Shown here one piece after another: positions 5,047-7,525 of a DNA stretch of 7,525 nt. Source of the DNA: DASQVO01 sp035640715 (lineage in GTDB: Bacteria > Actinomycetota > Actinomycetes > Streptosporangiales > Streptosporangiaceae); the NCBI GenBank assembly GCA_035640715.1, contig DASQVO010000528.1:1-7525 (forward strand), written 5' to 3'. The notes under the pieces are model-generated. The model saw only the letters and a list, made by a program, of their open reading frames with translations, had not been told where the DNA came from and searched no databases. The first letter of the stretch is position 1. Each line of letters opens with the position of its first letter. Both the position numbers and the translations under genes were made by a program.

Positions 5047-5823
5047 GTGCCGACCTATCAGCCGCTGCCAGCCGCGCCGGAGAACCGGAGCGCCACACCC
5101 GGAGGCCCAGGCCCACTGGATGGCCTCTTCCGCCACGAAGTACTGGCTGTCGTCCTCCAGGTCCGTAAGGGGGTGCTGAGCGCGCTGCTGTGGCGACGCG
5201 GCGCCCCGCCGTTCGAGGGCATGTGGTCACTGCCCTGCGGGCCGCTCGGCGCCACCGAACGACTGGGCACGTCGGCGAGCCGGCACCTCGCCGCCAAGGT
5301 GGACCTTACCGGTATCGCGCACCTGGAGCAGCTCGAGACGCGAAGTGACCCCGCACGCGACCCGCGGGGCCGCATTCTCGCCACCGCATACCTGGCTCTC
5401 GTCACGACAGATGCCGAGCCGCGCATCCCCAGCGACACGGCCTGGCACGCGGTCGACGCGCTCCCGCCAACCGCGTTCGATCACGGGTCGATCGTCGCAT
5501 CAGCGCGGGAACGGCTGCGCGCCAAGCTGTCCTACACCAACATCGGCTTCGCCCTGGCACCGGAGTCGTTCACGATCTCCCAGCTCCGCGATATCTACGC
5601 CGCCTCACTCGGCCATCCGGTCTCGGCAACGAACCTGCAGCGGATCCTGACCAGGCGCGGCGTCATCGAGCCGACGCCCGTGACCGCCCGGCCCACCGCG
5701 GCCGGCGGCCGTCCCGCCACCGTGTACCGCTTCGCGGCACGCTCCCTCGTGGTTACCAATCCGTTCGCCGCGTTCCGCCCGCCTCCTCGCCCCATGCGGG
5801 GCGAGCAGATCGTGCGAACATGA
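5047..5823 (+). CDS. nrtR: NrtR-type transcriptional regulator of NAD metabolism (Nudix domain plus winged helix)
   Basis: NrtR proteins repress NAD biosynthesis genes and release DNA on binding ADP-ribose-type ligands in a Nudix-fold domain. This 258-residue protein has the Nudix fold at about 30-150. The Nudix box (65-87) keeps G65, E71, R79 and L81, but the catalytic REUxEE glutamates are H80, A83 and K84 and the late Gly is D86, so hydrolysis is unlikely and ligand sensing likely. The C-terminal winged helix (about 160-232) shows the family pattern: YTNIGFAL, PESFTISQLRDIY, NLQRIL, then GGRPATVYRF. Its position divergent from nadA supports the assignment. GTG 5047 lacks a Shine-Dalgarno and lies six bases after a TAGCAT box, so the mRNA may be leaderless. 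The downstream hydrolase begins four bases after its stop. Confidence 0.92.
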   Translation: MPTYQPLPAAPENRSATPGGPGPLDGLFRHEVLAVVLQVRKGVLSALLWRRGAPPFEGMWSLPCGPLGATERLGTSASRHLAAKVDLTGIAHLEQLETRSDPARDPRGRILATAYLALVTTDAEPRIPSDTAWHAVDALPPTAFDHGSIVASARERLRAKLSYTNIGFALAPESFTISQLRDIYAASLGHPVSATNLQRILTRRGVIEPTPVTARPTAAGGRPATVYRFAARSLVVTNPFAAFRPPPRPMRGEQIVRT

Positions 5824-5827
5824 CCGA

Positions 5828-6736
5828 ATGCAGATTCTGCGCACCCCCGAGGAACGCTTCACCGGTCTGCCGGACTTCGATTACCCGCCGCGTTACGTCG
5901 AGGTCGGCGGCGATGGCGACAGCGTGCGGATGGCCTATGTCGAGGCGGGGCCGCCGGACGGCGATCCGGTTCTGCTGCTGCACGGGGAACCGAGCTGGTC
6001 GTTCCTTTACCGCAAGGTCATCGCGGTCCTTGCCCGGGCCGGGCTGCGGCCGATCGCACCGGACCTCATCGGCTTCGGCCGGTCGGACAAGCCTGCGGAG
6101 ATCAGCGACCACAGCTATGCCCGGCACGTGGAATGGGTCCGCGCCTTCGCCTTCGACGGGCTGAACCTGCGCGGGCTCACCCTTGTCGGCCAGGACTGGG
6201 GCGGCCTGATCGGGCTGCGGCTGGTTGCCGAGCACCCGGACCGCTTCTCGCGCGTCGTCGCCGCGAACACCGGGCTGCCCACGGGCGACCAGCCGATGCC
6301 CGAGGTGTGGTGGCAGTTCCGCCAAGTGGTAGAGACCGCGCCGGAGCTTGATGTGTCGCGCCTGGTACAGGCAGGCTGCCAGACCAGGCTGCCGGAGCCG
6401 GTGCTGGCGGCGTATGCGGCACCTTTCCCGGACGAGAGCTTCATGGCAGCAGTCCGCGCCATGCCCACCCTCGTGCCGACAGCACCGGACGATCCGGCCA
6501 CGCAGGCGAACCGGGCAGCATGGCAGCGGCTCACCGAATGGGACCGGCCGTTCCTCGTCGCGTTCAGCGACCGGGATCCGATCACCGGCGCCATGGCGCC
6601 GGTCCTGCGGCGCGCCATCCCGGGCGCGGCGGGAATCGAGCACCCCGTCATCGAGGGGGCCGGCCACTTCCTGCAGGAGGACGCGGGTGAGCGCCTCGGC
6701 GAGGTGATCGCCGGCTTCACCCGAGCGGACAGCTGA
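5828..6736 (+). CDS. Haloalkane dehalogenase-family alpha/beta hydrolase (HLD-I type)
   Basis: Enzymes of this family break carbon-halogen bonds of haloalkanes by hydrolysis, giving an alcohol and halide. The 302-residue length is normal. HGEPSWSF (52-59) is the oxyanion-hole region of the HLD-I group; GQDWGG (121-126) holds nucleophile D123 followed by the halide-binding W124. The acid is probably D248 in FSDRDPITG and the base H280 in GAGHFLQED. The cap domain (about 150-220) contains W161/W162, one of which may be the second halide-binding Trp. The gene starts four bases after nrtR stops and has no clear Shine-Dalgarno, suggesting translational coupling in one operon. The natural substrate cannot be read from sequence, and some relatives are ordinary hydrolases, so dehalogenation is probable but not certain. 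Confidence 0.87.
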   Translation: MQILRTPEERFTGLPDFDYPPRYVEVGGDGDSVRMAYVEAGPPDGDPVLLLHGEPSWSFLYRKVIAVLARAGLRPIAPDLIGFGRSDKPAEISDHSYARHVEWVRAFAFDGLNLRGLTLVGQDWGGLIGLRLVAEHPDRFSRVVAANTGLPTGDQPMPEVWWQFRQVVETAPELDVSRLVQAGCQTRLPEPVLAAYAAPFPDESFMAAVRAMPTLVPTAPDDPATQANRAAWQRLTEWDRPFLVAFSDRDPITGAMAPVLRRAIPGAAGIEHPVIEGAGHFLQEDAGERLGEVIAGFTRADS

Positions 6737-6748
6737 GCCGTACCGGCC

Positions 6749-6780
6749 ATCCCGCTGACCCGCTGGCGGTCAGGTGGGAT
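6749..6780. terminator. Hairpin terminator between convergent dehalogenase and GntR genes
   Basis: CTGACC (6755-6760) pairs with GGTCAG (6768-6773) around a 7-nt loop. The outer ATCCC (6749-6753) pairs with GGGAT (6776-6780), with only a 1x2 internal loop between the stems, for 11 base pairs in total. It starts 12 bases after the dehalogenase stop, and its right arm contains the GntR stop codon (6770-6772). Being symmetric, it can act in both directions. No T-tract follows. Confidence 0.65.
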
Positions 6781-7525
6781 AGCGCGGAGCATCCACCCGG
6801 CCCCGCAGCTGGAGCCGGTAGGAGTAACGATCGGGATTGAAGTGATTGACGGCGAGTTCCAGCGGCTGCAGCTTCCCGTCCCGGTACAGCCGGTCGATGC
6901 GCAGCACCGGAAGTCCCGGTGCGCAGCCCAGCCGCCGGGCGATGTCCGCGCTGGCAGCCACCGCCGTGGCATTCAGCAGGGCGCTGTGGATGGAGCGCTC
7001 GCTCACCCGGTCGACCAGACTGATCACCGTGAGCCTGGCGCGGGCGCCGGGCTCGGCAAGCTCTGCCATCTCGGGCAGCTCACGCAGCCTGCGGCCGAGA
7101 TCCATCGGCAGGTGAACGCGGGTGTAGCAGAACGGCACGCCGTCGTGCAGCCGCAGGAACGACATTGTCATGATCGTGTCGTCGTCGACCTGGAGCTGCT
7201 CGGCGATGTCGAGGCTGGCCAGCACGTGCAGCGGCTCGACCACCCGCATCTCGGTATCCAGGGACAGCGCCATCAGGTCGTCCACGCTGCCGAACGACCG
7301 CAGGTACTTGCCGTCCCCGGGAACGGCGAACGTGCCGCGGCCGCGCACCCGGTAGATGACGCCCTCGGTCGCGAGCTCCTGGAACGCCCGCCGGACGGTC
7401 TGCCGGCTCAGCCCGGTGGCGGCGACCAGCTCAGCTTCGGTCGGCAGCCGCTGGCCCGGCGGGTAGCGCCCGGCCGTGATCGCCCGCCGCAGGTCGGAAG
7501 CCAGCTGGCGGTAGGCGCTGCCGCC
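6770..7525 (-). CDS. GntR-family transcriptional regulator, HutC/UTRA type (5' end beyond the window)
   Basis: The frame is open to the right edge, giving 251 residues; only the first few are probably missing. The N-terminal winged helix-turn-helix (about 3-70) reads AYRQLASDLRRAI, then GQRLPTEAEL, LSRQTVRRAFQEL and the wing VRGRGTF, a textbook GntR pattern. The UTRA effector-binding domain (about 85-245) follows, with PFCYTRVHLP, a Ser/Ala helix region, GLPVLRIDRLYRDG and LELAVNHFNPDRYSY. HutC-type regulators sense small metabolites such as sugars, amino acids or histidine intermediates, and usually control adjacent genes; the target probably lies to the right, outside the window. An internal GTG at 7348 would give a truncated protein without the DNA-binding helices and is not the start. 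Confidence 0.93.
   Translation of the reverse strand, partial: GGSAYRQLASDLRRAITAGRYPPGQRLPTEAELVAATGLSRQTVRRAFQELATEGVIYRVRGRGTFAVPGDGKYLRSFGSVDDLMALSLDTEMRVVEPLHVLASLDIAEQLQVDDDTIMTMSFLRLHDGVPFCYTRVHLPMDLGRRLRELPEMAELAEPGARARLTVISLVDRVSERSIHSALLNATAVAASADIARRLGCAPGLPVLRIDRLYRDGKLQPLELAVNHFNPDRYSYRLQLRGRVDAPRYPT

Noticed and set aside
5820..6164. ATG at 5820 overlapping the nrtR stop as ATGA
   Set aside because: The overlap looks like coupling, but this ATG is out of frame with the hydrolase and its 114-aa frame is Arg/Ser-rich noise; the hydrolase starts at 5828.
5753..6667. Long minus-strand open frame opposite the dehalogenase (304 aa)
   Set aside because: Antisense to an intact catalytic alpha/beta hydrolase; no motif or sensible hydrophobic pattern.

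Overview
The window is high-GC DNA with strongly GC-biased third codon positions, GTG as well as ATG starts, and gene families typical of Actinomycetota: an NrtR-type NAD regulator, a HutC-type GntR regulator and a HipB-like XRE protein. I cannot place it more precisely than a high-GC actinobacterium. No rRNA, tRNA, CRISPR array or transposase is visible.

Layout, left to right. Bases 1-248 hold no convincing gene, only a hairpin and a short palindrome. A possible 48-residue ORF (249-395) joins through a TGATG overlap to a 375-residue ferritin-like/VIT1 membrane protein of the MbfA type (395-1522), which probably handles iron. A GC-rich spacer follows, with a two-copy repeat and a hairpin, then a clean inverted-repeat operator (1621-1641). 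This lies in front of a secreted Asp-box (BNR) beta-propeller protein (1684-3069), which ends at a terminator-like hairpin.

The next block runs leftward. A HipB-like XRE regulator (3449-3691) overlaps by 8 bases an ORF (3127-3456) that looks chimeric. Its first residues resemble a HipA toxin N-terminus, while its last ~70 residues are the C-terminal half of a VOC/glyoxalase-like protein. I read this as a broken hipBA toxin-antitoxin operon fused to a VOC gene remnant. A possible small membrane ORF (3732-3926) sits between this block and nadA.

The best-defined module is NAD metabolism. nadA (quinolinate synthase, leftward, start chosen at 4938) is divergent from nrtR (5047-5823), an ADP-ribose-sensing Nudix-winged-helix regulator whose Nudix box has lost its catalytic glutamates. 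An imperfect palindrome (5018-5033) in the shared promoter is the natural candidate operator. Only 4 bases after nrtR comes a haloalkane-dehalogenase-family alpha/beta hydrolase (5828-6736), an unexpected operon partner. It converges, across a hairpin terminator, on a HutC/UTRA-type GntR regulator (6770 to beyond the window's right edge).

Most of the window is conventional. The parts most worth a second look are the hipA/VOC chimera next to an orphan hipB, the coupled small ORF before the iron transporter, the unassigned operator at 1621-1657, and the nrtR-dehalogenase pairing.
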